A stretch of DNA of 18,608 nucleotides from a bacterium. GTDB taxonomy: Bacteria > Patescibacteriota > Saccharimonadia > Saccharimonadales > Saccharimonadaceae. Below the pieces are notes generated by a model, which was not told the DNA's origin, ran no database searches, and worked only from the letters and a program-made list of their open reading frames with translations. A program made the translations under genes and the position numbers. Shown one piece after another: positions 12,960 to 18,608 of this stretch. Positions within the stretch are counted from its first letter, which is position 1; each line of letters begins with the position of its first letter. The DNA lies in the NCBI GenBank assembly GCA_020626475.1, contig JAHKZT010000005.1:1-18608 (forward strand), given 5' to 3'.

Positions 12960-13979
12960 CTAGACGTGGCGGATTTTTGCGCGTGTTTTTTCGATAATAT
13001 AGTCGAGCTTGTATTTTGCCGGGCTAATAATCATATCGTGCGCGTGGAGATATTTGAGCTCCTCTACGCCAAAGCTACGCTTGAATTGGCTCACGCCATA
13101 AAAACGATGCTTAGTCTCGTCGAGGCCGGTAATACCCCAGAAATTGTAACGTTTAATGCCGCGTTCGCGCGCATCACGCATCGCCTGCATATGAAGAAGC
13201 GGCGCACCGGAATACTTAGTACCAAGCGCCGTCGAGACGCCATAGTGATAGCTTGCCTCGTTGCCATAGAAAATCATAAAGTTCTGTGCAAGAATTTCGT
13301 CACCTAACTTCGCAGTATAGAGTTTTACTTCATCATATTTCGCGAATGCCTCGAATTGCTTAGTCAAAAAGCTCTCCGAGAATTCTACGAAACCATGGCG
13401 TTTTGCCGTCTCAAGCTCAATCTGATAGAACTCATGGATATCTTTCGGATCCGTGCTAGTCGAGACGGTAATTCCATTCTTTTCGGCCTTACGAATTTTA
13501 CGACGTAGCCCCTGTGCGGCACCAGCGAGAATTTCCTCTTCAGTCTTATTCAAATCAAGAATACCAGCATATTCAACCGAGAGATAAATCGGTGCCGGCT
13601 TTAGACCGAGGTTTTTGAATAGCTCACGGTTTTTTGGCGTTTCTTCGATTTGCGGACGAATACGAACAAATACACATTTGGCCGCCTCTGCTTGCTCGCG
13701 AATGTCGTTAAAAATCGCATCGCGGAGCGTCTTTTTACTCCAATCCATAATTGGACCACCGGCAATTGCCATATAAGTACCACGCTTGGCAGTTTCTACC
13801 TGTCCGACATAAGCTGCTACAATCTCGCCGTCTTTATCTGTAGCAACGCGACGAACTACCTTTTTGCCGCGAGCTTCATGAAAATCACCCCAGGCCCAAG
13901 AATGCAAAAAGTTCGCATCGGCGTGACTGGTTACGAATTTGTCCCATTTTTTCTGATTCTCTGCGTTAATTATTTGCAT
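12960..13979 (-). CDS. FemAB-family peptidyltransferase (lipid II/interpeptide bridge), copy 1
   Basis: This 339-aa protein belongs to the FemABX group with two GNAT-like lobes. These enzymes transfer an amino acid from aminoacyl-tRNA to the peptidoglycan stem peptide, building the cross-bridge. Landmarks are NFLHSWAWGDFHEARGKKV, TYMAIAGGPIMDW, CVFVRIRPQI, the basic LRRKIRKAEKNGI, and RYNFWGITG with FKRSFGVEELKYL at the C-terminus. FemABX proteins are about 330-450 aa, and the central coiled-coil arm of FemA is missing here, so it is closer to compact FemX-like forms. The SD (AGGAG) overlaps the stop of copy 2 located 9 nt upstream. The amino acid used cannot be read from sequence. Confidence 0.9.
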   Translation of the reverse strand: MQIINAENQKKWDKFVTSHADANFLHSWAWGDFHEARGKKVVRRVATDKDGEIVAAYVGQVETAKRGTYMAIAGGPIMDWSKKTLRDAIFNDIREQAEAAKCVFVRIRPQIEETPKNRELFKNLGLKPAPIYLSVEYAGILDLNKTEEEILAGAAQGLRRKIRKAEKNGITVSTSTDPKDIHEFYQIELETAKRHGFVEFSESFLTKQFEAFAKYDEVKLYTAKLGDEILAQNFMIFYGNEASYHYGVSTALGTKYSGAPLLHMQAMRDARERGIKRYNFWGITGLDETKHRFYGVSQFKRSFGVEELKYLHAHDMIISPAKYKLDYIIEKTRAKIRHV

Positions 13980-13988
13980 TCTGTTCTC

Positions 13989-15005
13989 CTATAAGTGGCG
14001 TTTCTTTTTACGGATAGTTTCAAGCATATGAACGAGTCGATAGTGGAATGGCTTGATTACGAGGTCGTGCGCCGAGAGATAAGCAAGCTGTTCGCCGCCA
14101 AAACCAGTTTTGAAGGTAGTCACGCCAGCATAGCGATGATGTGGCGAATTTGGCGGCGCGATGCCAAATAGATTGTAGCGCTTCAAGCCAAGCGCCTTGG
14201 CGTCCTGAATAATTTGCCATTGGAGTGCATATGCACCTGGAAGCTTGCGCCCATCAAGCGTTGACGCAGCTTCATGATAGACAGCCTCTGGAGCCTGCAA
14301 TAGAATCTCGCCTTTCGCGAGGACCTTGCCGTCTAGCGTTGCAGTGTAAATGCGCGCCTTATCTCCAAATACTTCGTGTTGAGCCATAATCAGATGGCGA
14401 GTTGATGGGATGAAGCCCTGACGCTCGGCGGTTTCAAGTTGAAGATCATAAAAATCATTGAAGGCTTTTTCGCTAGTTTCATAACTAACCTTAATGCCGA
14501 GTTTCTGCGCGCGGCGAACTTCATAGCGCGTCTGACGGCGCATTTCAGTCATAAGTTCTTCTTCGGATTTTGTAATATCAAGCATTACGGTATGCTCAGC
14601 ATGTAGATGCATCGGCGACTTGATGAGCTTTAGGCGCTCGGCGAGCTTTTGATGCTGCTCGGTATCTGGAATATTCGGGCGCATACGCACAAAAACACAT
14701 TTTTCACGCTCTGCGAGTTTTGCGATTTCTTTCAAAAAGAATCTCAGCGCCTTAATATCGCCATCCCAATCCAATAATGGACCGCCCGGAATCTCTAGAT
14801 AGCGTCCACGCTTTGCTGGTTTCAAAATGACAACACTAGAGCCAATAAGCTTTTTACCTTCGAAGAGGCCAAGATAGAAAACTTTTTTGCCGTCTTTTTC
14901 GTAAACTTTGCCCCATGTCGAAGTCTGTAGGAAGTTCGCCTCTGGATGCTCCTTGGAGACATAAATATCAAGCGCCTCGGGCTCAATTTCTTTCAACTGC
15001 ATCAT
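13989..15005 (-). CDS. FemAB-family peptidyltransferase, copy 2
   Basis: This 338-aa paralogue of the neighbouring gene shares nearly every landmark in the same order: NFLQTSTWGKVYEKDGKKV, RYLEIPGGPLLDW, CVFVRMRPNI, YEVRRAQKLGI, RYNLFGIAP, FKTGFGGEQLAYL and a basic C-terminus. The two probably arose by tandem duplication and may add successive residues of an interpeptide bridge, as FemA and FemB do in Staphylococcus (inference). The start used (ATG at 15005) forms an ATGA overlap with the end of the hydrolase gene; the next ATG is three bases later. The protein is cytosolic and would act at the membrane on lipid-linked precursors. Confidence 0.9.
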   Translation of the reverse strand: MMQLKEIEPEALDIYVSKEHPEANFLQTSTWGKVYEKDGKKVFYLGLFEGKKLIGSSVVILKPAKRGRYLEIPGGPLLDWDGDIKALRFFLKEIAKLAEREKCVFVRMRPNIPDTEQHQKLAERLKLIKSPMHLHAEHTVMLDITKSEEELMTEMRRQTRYEVRRAQKLGIKVSYETSEKAFNDFYDLQLETAERQGFIPSTRHLIMAQHEVFGDKARIYTATLDGKVLAKGEILLQAPEAVYHEAASTLDGRKLPGAYALQWQIIQDAKALGLKRYNLFGIAPPNSPHHRYAGVTTFKTGFGGEQLAYLSAHDLVIKPFHYRLVHMLETIRKKKRHL

Positions 15006-15706
15006 TTAGTGCGCTCCGTTAGGCGAACAAGCTGGGCTTTAATTTCTTCTGCGAGCTCGCTCGTAGACACAAGATAATGCGAATGACGCCAGCCCGGCTT
15101 CGTCGTTAGTTCGGAATTCGGCAGCAATTCATGCATCTTCTTGCCTTGGCGAAGCGGCGTCGTGCGATCATCTTCACCCCAGATGATTTGCGTAGGAGTA
15201 GTAACCTTCGTAATATCGAGGGTCTTATCGGAATTTATCATATTGTCGAGCGTCTTTTTCATGTTCTCTGGCGCGTTTTCGTAGTCGTTAGCGCCAATTA
15301 CACGATGGACAGCTTTACGAATAAACTTCGATTTTTTGAGCGGAGCAAAGGCTTTAGAGAGCGCCTTTAGGACCATGCGGCGGTTTTCCTTTTCCCAGAC
15401 GCCAGCAGCATCAAGCAAAATAATTCCTTTTAGATAGTCTGGTTCGGTTTCGAGCAAATTGAGTAAAATGCGGCCACCATTACTATGGCCAAGCGCAATA
15501 CTGTCTTTTGGAAGCTTTTCGCGTGCCCATTTAGCATAATCCTCAATCGTGAATACTTTCTCGGATTTCGTACCGAGGCCAGGAACTTTGAGCAATTCAG
15601 CTTCAACGCCAAGCTTTTTTAGCTCGGCAATTACTTCATGCCACGGTTCTGGCCTATAGGTCCAACCATGGATAATATATAGTTTTGGAAGTTTTTTCTC
15701 TGTCAT
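15002..15706 (-). CDS. Alpha/beta hydrolase
   Basis: The 234-aa protein has the full alpha/beta hydrolase plan: KLYIIHGWTYRPEPW near the N-terminus (HG oxyanion motif), nucleophile elbow LGHSNGGRI with Ser75, acid IIWGEDDRTTP (Asp179 or 180) and a late His in GWRHSHYLVS (208 or 210). A lid region lies between about 105 and 160. The family covers esterases, lipases and amidases, and no substrate can be deduced. Its place between a MurF-like ligase and Fem transferases suggests an envelope-related substrate (inference). The ATG at 15706 is chosen because it overlaps the preceding stop (TAATG); a TTG five codons earlier is less likely. Confidence 0.88.
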   Translation of the reverse strand: MTEKKLPKLYIIHGWTYRPEPWHEVIAELKKLGVEAELLKVPGLGTKSEKVFTIEDYAKWAREKLPKDSIALGHSNGGRILLNLLETEPDYLKGIILLDAAGVWEKENRRMVLKALSKAFAPLKKSKFIRKAVHRVIGANDYENAPENMKKTLDNMINSDKTLDITKVTTPTQIIWGEDDRTTPLRQGKKMHELLPNSELTTKPGWRHSHYLVSTSELAEEIKAQLVRLTERTK

Positions 15707-16974
15707 TAGTTTAATCCCCAACTTGCGCGACGTTTTTTATGAGCGGCGTCTTGGCGCGCAAGCTTCTCGACGTCCTCTGGATTTTCGAGCAATTTTTCAA
15801 CTATCCATTCTAGGTACTGGCTACCTTTGAAGATTACCGTTTCTTTGCCGGTGAGATTTGCCTCTAGGAATTTAAGCGCCTGCTGCGGCTTATCGAAGGA
15901 TTCGAAGTCACACTTTCCTTCGAGAAGCGGTGCCGTATATTTCTTTGTACGGCGACCAATCATTACAATCTTCTCAACTTTCGTGTCGAGCAGAAGCTGA
16001 GCGAGTTTCTTGTGTTCTTCCCCCTCCAGATTGCCTTGGTCGATGATGTCGCCAATTACAAGCCATTTATGCGTAGTTTTGAGTTCGCGCACCATTTCGA
16101 GGACCGTAGTCATGCTGATAATGTGAGCATTATAGCTAGAATCGATGATTTTAATGCCTTTTTTGCCATGCAAGAAATTGCTGCGAGCAGGCGGCATCCT
16201 GAAATTTGAGAGATCGGTGGAGATTTTTTCACCAAGATAATCCATAAGTTTGTCGAGCATTAAAATCTGCGTTGTAACGTCGCGCGGCATCGGCTCGCTA
16301 AATTCAAACTTGCGGCGACCAATCTCAAAGATTGCTTTCTCTGGATAAACTTCGTAACTCTTGAGCTGCTCTTTCTTAACGGCTTCAACTTTTGCCTTGA
16401 GATTCGCGGTCTTTTCAACCATCGTCTCATTGTCGCCGTCGATTAAAACGAGTTTCTTCGTATTTTCTGGGATGGTAGCGAATTCATGCGCGATTGCTTC
16501 ATCGATATTCATAAAGCGGCCAGACGTAACCTCTTTTTCATAGAAAACGGCGTGTGAACGACCGAGACTAACCCAACAGCTAACCTCCGGCTTGAGCCAC
16601 TTCGCAACAAATTCCGCCTCATGCGGGCGCTCACCGTCACATTCGACGACATAGAATTTTTCATGACGCTTGTAGGTAAAAGCTAAGAATGGCGTCTTGA
16701 GAATGAGACTAATCCAGTGTGCGCGACTGCCCGTAACACCTTTCTGACCAAGAATATCAAAGGCGATACCAAAGGCCGAATTCGCATTATGCGAATAATG
16801 GGCCTTGTTGCCGAGTTGACTCTCGACAAGATTGAGCATCGTAGTCTTGCCGGCGGAACCAGTAATAATGATTACGCGCGGATGCCAGCGCTTTAGCGAG
16901 ATGTTAGCAAAAAATTTGAAGTAGCCAGCGGCCACAAAATAGAATTTCTTCTTGAGATTAGCGATCATTGCCAT
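15706..16974 (-). CDS. MurF-like Mur ligase without the N-terminal UDP-binding domain
   Basis: This 422-aa Mur ligase family protein has an intact P-loop IIITGSAGKTTML (about 35-47), HSHNANSAFGIAFDILG-like region (61-75), acid cluster VVECDGERPHEAE (109-121) and the MurF-type SYNAHIISMTTVLEM (280-294) with GDIIDQGNLEGEEHKKLA (308-325) near the end. MurF adds D-Ala-D-Ala to the UDP-MurNAc-peptide. Here the P-loop is at residue ~39, not ~107, because the usual substrate-binding first domain is replaced by a short basic/hydrophobic segment (FYFVAAGYFKFFANISL) that may touch the membrane. Family membership is firm; the substrate is not. An extended -10 TATAAT ends 7 nt before the ATG with no Shine-Dalgarno sequence, so the operon mRNA should be leaderless. 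Confidence 0.85.
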   Translation of the reverse strand: MAMIANLKKKFYFVAAGYFKFFANISLKRWHPRVIIITGSAGKTTMLNLVESQLGNKAHYSHNANSAFGIAFDILGQKGVTGSRAHWISLILKTPFLAFTYKRHEKFYVVECDGERPHEAEFVAKWLKPEVSCWVSLGRSHAVFYEKEVTSGRFMNIDEAIAHEFATIPENTKKLVLIDGDNETMVEKTANLKAKVEAVKKEQLKSYEVYPEKAIFEIGRRKFEFSEPMPRDVTTQILMLDKLMDYLGEKISTDLSNFRMPPARSNFLHGKKGIKIIDSSYNAHIISMTTVLEMVRELKTTHKWLVIGDIIDQGNLEGEEHKKLAQLLLDTKVEKIVMIGRRTKKYTAPLLEGKCDFESFDKPQQALKFLEANLTGKETVIFKGSQYLEWIVEKLLENPEDVEKLARQDAAHKKRRASWGLN

Positions 16975-16981
16975 TTACCCT

Positions 16982-16990
16982 ATTATAACA
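16982..16990 (-). promoter_or_regulatory. Extended -10 promoter of the minus-strand envelope operon
   Basis: Minus strand: TGT-TATAAT, a perfect -10, ends 7 nt before the ATG at 16974, putting the transcription start at or within 1-2 nt of the start codon. No -35 match is seen at 17 nt. Confidence 0.75.
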
Positions 16991-17006
16991 TCCGTTGAAA
17001 CCGGGC

Positions 17007-17054
17007 GCATCCTCAAAAAGCAAAAACACAAGTGTTCCGCTTTTACTCGGATGC
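17007..17054. repeat. Interrupted inverted repeat between divergent promoters
   Basis: Three nested pairs share one centre: GCATCC/GGATGC (17007-17012, 17049-17054), AAAAGC/GCTTTT (17016-17021, 17039-17044) and AACAC/GTGTT (17025-17029, 17032-17036). The element lies upstream of both the minus promoter at 16982-16990 and the plus promoter at 17079-17107. It is not followed by a T-run on either side, so a protein-binding site is more likely than a terminator. Confidence 0.6.
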
Positions 17055-17078
17055 TACGGTTATATCATAGACGTTTTA

Positions 17079-17107
17079 TTGACTTTTTGGCGTTTTTGTG
17101 CTATAAT
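17079..17107 (+). promoter_or_regulatory. Promoter of the 17115 gene giving leaderless mRNA
   Basis: TTGACT (17079-17084), 17-nt spacer and a perfect TATAAT (17102-17107) preceded by TGC. The -10 ends 7 nt before the ATG at 17115. Confidence 0.88.
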
Positions 17108-17114
17108 TGAAGGT

Positions 17115-17393
17115 ATGAAAAGTGTGTTTGATTATTTTATTGACCTCTATAAGCAGAACAAGCAAATCGTTTTGCTGACTTGGTGTTATTCGATTATTGC
17201 GATTGTTTTTGTCGTGATTGCTGGCCTTATTGCCCTTATCAATCAATCACTTGGCGTAGCAATCTTAATCGTTCCGCTCGTAGCAGTCATTGCGCTTTGT
17301 ATGAATATCGTCTTTTGGGCACTCATTCACCTTGCAATCAGCGAAAAAAGCAAAAAGAAAACCGAAAAGCCTGCTTCCAAATCCAAGAAGTAG
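17115..17393 (+). CDS. Small two-TM membrane protein
   Basis: This 92-aa protein is not recognised. A short amphipathic N-terminus (MKSVFDYFIDLYKQNKQ) is followed by two hydrophobic segments, at about residues 19-41 and 46-74, and a strongly basic tail (KSKKKTEKPASKSKK). Both ends are probably cytosolic. The ATG at 17115 is used because a near-consensus promoter ends 7 nt before it; the longer upstream frame opens only with TTG and would cross the promoter. No Shine-Dalgarno sequence is present, consistent with leaderless translation. It precedes two RNA-modification genes on the same strand without a clear terminator, so it may head that operon. Confidence 0.8.
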   Translation: MKSVFDYFIDLYKQNKQIVLLTWCYSIIAIVFVVIAGLIALINQSLGVAILIVPLVAVIALCMNIVFWALIHLAISEKSKKKTEKPASKSKK

Positions 17394-17406
17394 TTGCTAG
17401 ACTACT
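17389..17406 (+). promoter_or_regulatory. Hairpin just before the trmH-type start codon
   Basis: AGTAGT (17389-17394) pairs with ACTACT (17401-17406) across TGCTAG. The stem contains the TAG stop of the upstream gene and ends 3 nt before the ATG at 17410, where a Shine-Dalgarno sequence would be expected but is missing. Ribosomes finishing the upstream gene would melt it, so coupled translation is plausible. Confidence 0.42.
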
Positions 17407-17409
17407 CTT

Positions 17410-17958
17410 ATGGACGCGAGCACAGACACACGCAATCTTGTAGACAAATTCAAAGGCCTCCCAAACGAGGAGATTGTTGCCGAGCTCGATAAATCGCGCA
17501 TTCCACTCGAAGTCGCGATAGAAAACCTGGCGCATGATTTTAATATTGGTACTGTCGTACGCAATGCAAATGCATTCAATGTTTCGCGCGTACATATTAT
17601 CGGCAAGCGCAAGTATAATCGTCGTGGCGCAATGGTGACGGACAAATATCTCCATATCGATCATTTTCCGACCGTAGAAGAGTTCATTGCCGATGCCCAT
17701 GCGCGCGGCATGAAAGTTGTCGCCGTCGATAACAATCGTCCGGAGTCTAAAGCCCTAGCCAGCACTGAACTCGTGCCAAATTCCATCTTAGTATTCGGCT
17801 CCGAATCGGATGGAATTTCGCAGGAGCTGCTCGATGCGGCCGACCAGGCGTTTTATATTGAACAGCTTGGCTCCACGCGCTCAATTAATGTTGGTTGTGC
17901 TTCCGCCATTGCAATGTATGAGGCGGTGCGCCGCTTGGGGCTTTTGCCAGATGCGTAA
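17410..17958 (+). CDS. SpoU/TrmH-family RNA 2'-O-methyltransferase
   Basis: The 182-aa protein carries the three SpoU motifs of the knotted SAM-binding domain: AHDFNIGTVVRNANAF (41-56) with the catalytic Arg51, ILVFGSESDGIS (126-137), and EQLGSTRSINVGCASAIAMY (151-170), which forms the knot. There is no N-terminal substrate-binding L30e-like domain, only about 35 extra residues. The target could be tRNA or rRNA, and TrmH, TrmL and RlmB-like proteins cannot be separated by eye. It starts 16 nt after the upstream stop without a Shine-Dalgarno sequence and overlaps the following methyltransferase gene by 8 nt, so the two RNA modifiers are probably co-expressed. Confidence 0.92.
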   Translation: MDASTDTRNLVDKFKGLPNEEIVAELDKSRIPLEVAIENLAHDFNIGTVVRNANAFNVSRVHIIGKRKYNRRGAMVTDKYLHIDHFPTVEEFIADAHARGMKVVAVDNNRPESKALASTELVPNSILVFGSESDGISQELLDAADQAFYIEQLGSTRSINVGCASAIAMYEAVRRLGLLPDA

Positions 17959-18520
17959 ATATCAACTTTCTCAGCATTTCTTGCGCGGGCCAAAACTCGC
18001 AGGTTTTTTGATTGGTCACAGCAATATCAAGAAGCGCGACATCGTCTTAGATATTGGCGCCGGCTCTGGGGTAATTACCGCTGCACTTAGTCACCGTTGC
18101 AAGCAAGTAATCGCAATCGAGCCAGACCGTGAAACTGCCGAAAAGCTCCGCAGAAACGTCAGCAAATATGAGAACGTTACGGTAGTTGAGCAGGACTTTA
18201 TGGAATATGAATTGCCAGAGGGCGACTATAAGGTTTTTGCTAATCCGCCTTTTCATCTCAGCTCCGCAATCCTTCATAAACTTGACGAGGCGCCGAATCC
18301 ACCAAAAGCAATTTATCTAATTTTGCAGAAGCAGTTCGCCTTAAAACTGCTAAATACCGACCGCCATTATACTTCGCAGCTCGGGAAACAGCTTTTCGTG
18401 CATTACGAGCCGCGCATTCGCTTGCCGATGAAACCAGATTACTTCACGCCTCCGCCAGCCGTGCCAACAGTTTTACTCGAGCTAAAACGCCGCGATAATG
18501 ATATAATTAAAACGCAGTAG
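17951..18520 (+). CDS. KsgA/Erm-family rRNA adenine methyltransferase, short form
   Basis: The 189-aa protein has the KsgA/Erm N6-adenine methyltransferase fold: SQHFLRGPKLAGFLI at the start, SAM motif I VLDIGAGSGVIT (32-43), acid EPDRETA, QDFMEYELP (motif III region) and catalytic motif IV ANPPFHL (97-103), then LILQKQFALKLL and DYFTPPPAVPTVLLEL. KsgA is about 270 aa and most Erm about 245; this protein ends after the Rossmann-type core and lacks the C-terminal helical domain. NPPF instead of the NLPY of KsgA points toward an Erm-like enzyme (23S A2058-type target) rather than the 16S dimethylase, but this is inference. The ATG at 17951 overlaps the trmH-type gene by 8 nt; the longer frame to 17810 would overlap it far more. 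Confidence 0.88.
   Translation: MRKYQLSQHFLRGPKLAGFLIGHSNIKKRDIVLDIGAGSGVITAALSHRCKQVIAIEPDRETAEKLRRNVSKYENVTVVEQDFMEYELPEGDYKVFANPPFHLSSAILHKLDEAPNPPKAIYLILQKQFALKLLNTDRHYTSQLGKQLFVHYEPRIRLPMKPDYFTPPPAVPTVLLELKRRDNDIIKTQ
18499..18507 (+). promoter_or_regulatory. Extended -10 at the 3' end of the KsgA/Erm-like gene
   Basis: TGA-TATAAT lies inside the last codons of the gene. No good -35 is seen. The predicted start near 18514 would yield a short RNA ending at the terminator at 18589. Confidence 0.42.
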
Positions 18521-18589
18521 CCAGTTTAACTAGAACACTGGCTTGTGCTGATGTTTTCACCCGAGACTAGCGTCTACGGGTGATTTTTT
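18514..18589 (+). ncRNA. Possible ~75-nt structured RNA
   Basis: Downstream of the extended -10 at 18499 the sequence folds into GCCAGT/ACTGGC (about 18520-18525 with 18537-18542) and the terminator hairpin at 18558. Promoter, two stems and terminator in 90 nt look like a small RNA unit. I do not recognise a known RNA family. It could equally be the 3' untranslated tail of the methyltransferase operon. Confidence 0.33.
18558..18589 (+). terminator. Intrinsic terminator after the KsgA/Erm-like gene
   Basis: CACCCG (18558-18563) pairs with CGGGTG (18577-18582), extended inward by AGAC/GTCT around a TAGC loop with one bulged A, followed by A and six T. Confidence 0.88.
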
Positions 18590-18608
18590 GAGCTTTGGAT
18601 TTCCAAAT

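Noticed and set aside
17007..17054. Inverted repeat as a terminator
   Set aside because: It is flanked by divergent genes and has no T-run in either direction.
16995..17114. Longer N-terminus for the small two-TM protein
   Set aside because: It opens only with TTG and crosses a near-consensus promoter whose -10 ends 7 nt before the ATG at 17115.
17810..17950. Longer N-terminus for the KsgA/Erm-like protein
   Set aside because: It would overlap the TrmH-type gene by about 150 nt in another frame; the family starts near the QHFL motif, matching the ATG at 17951.
1..18608. tRNA, rRNA, CRISPR array, insertion sequence or phage genes
   Set aside because: No cloverleaf, repeat-spacer pattern, transposase or terminal inverted repeats were seen on either strand.
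1..18608. Alternative genetic code with TGA as Gly
   Set aside because: Multiple intact genes end with TGA at sensible positions, some inside terminator or overlap contexts, and no conserved core contains an internal TGA.

Overview
The window reads as a chromosomal segment of a small-genome Candidate Phyla Radiation bacterium, most likely Candidatus Saccharibacteria (TM7). This rests on the gene set (lone L11 and L1 genes, tandem FemAB transferases, divergent Mur-ligase-like proteins, many small membrane-anchored orphan proteins), very tight gene packing with TAATG/ATGA overlaps, and Ile/Lys/Glu/Ala-rich proteins. TGA is used as an ordinary stop (for example cdsA, ohrR, parA, the hydrolase), so this is genetic code 11 and not the recoded Gracilibacteria/Absconditabacteria code. 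The taxonomic placement is inference; no rRNA gene is present.

Layout. 1-529 holds no intact gene, only a minus-strand HTH-like open frame broken by a TGA. 530-3622 (plus) carries four single-gene units, each with its own promoter and terminator: rplK (L11) with a leader resembling the L1-binding site, a membrane-anchored orphan, a cdsA-like gene, and rplA (L1). 3631-4958 (minus) holds an acidic membrane-anchored orphan and rpmG (L33). 5011-8005 (plus) is a redox operon: a 37-aa protein, an OhrR-type MarR regulator, thioredoxin, thioredoxin reductase, a membrane-anchored rhodanese and a membrane-anchored thioredoxin-like protein. 8011-16974 (minus) is an almost gapless chain of eleven genes: MurF-like ligase, alpha/beta hydrolase, two FemAB-like transferases, an HdeD/DUF308-like membrane protein, a degenerate Mur-ligase-like protein, parA, parB, frr and two membrane-anchored proteins, the last resembling chagasin (I42). 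17079-18589 (plus) carries a small two-TM protein, a SpoU/TrmH methyltransferase and a short KsgA/Erm-like methyltransferase, followed by a possible small RNA.

How it works together. Three themes appear: translation (L11, L1, L33, RRF, two RNA methyltransferases), envelope building coupled to chromosome segregation (MurF-like, Fem, Mur-like, ParAB), and peroxide-responsive thiol chemistry reaching from the cytosol across the membrane. The regulatory grammar is consistent: almost every promoter has an extended -10 (TGn upstream of the hexamer), several promoters overlap the preceding intrinsic terminator, and four genes seem to be transcribed as leaderless or nearly leaderless mRNAs without a Shine-Dalgarno sequence. 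The best candidates for something undescribed are the OhrR-Trx-rhodanese operon, the degenerate Mur ligase beside parAB, the chagasin-like protein and the uncoupled L1-leader circuit.
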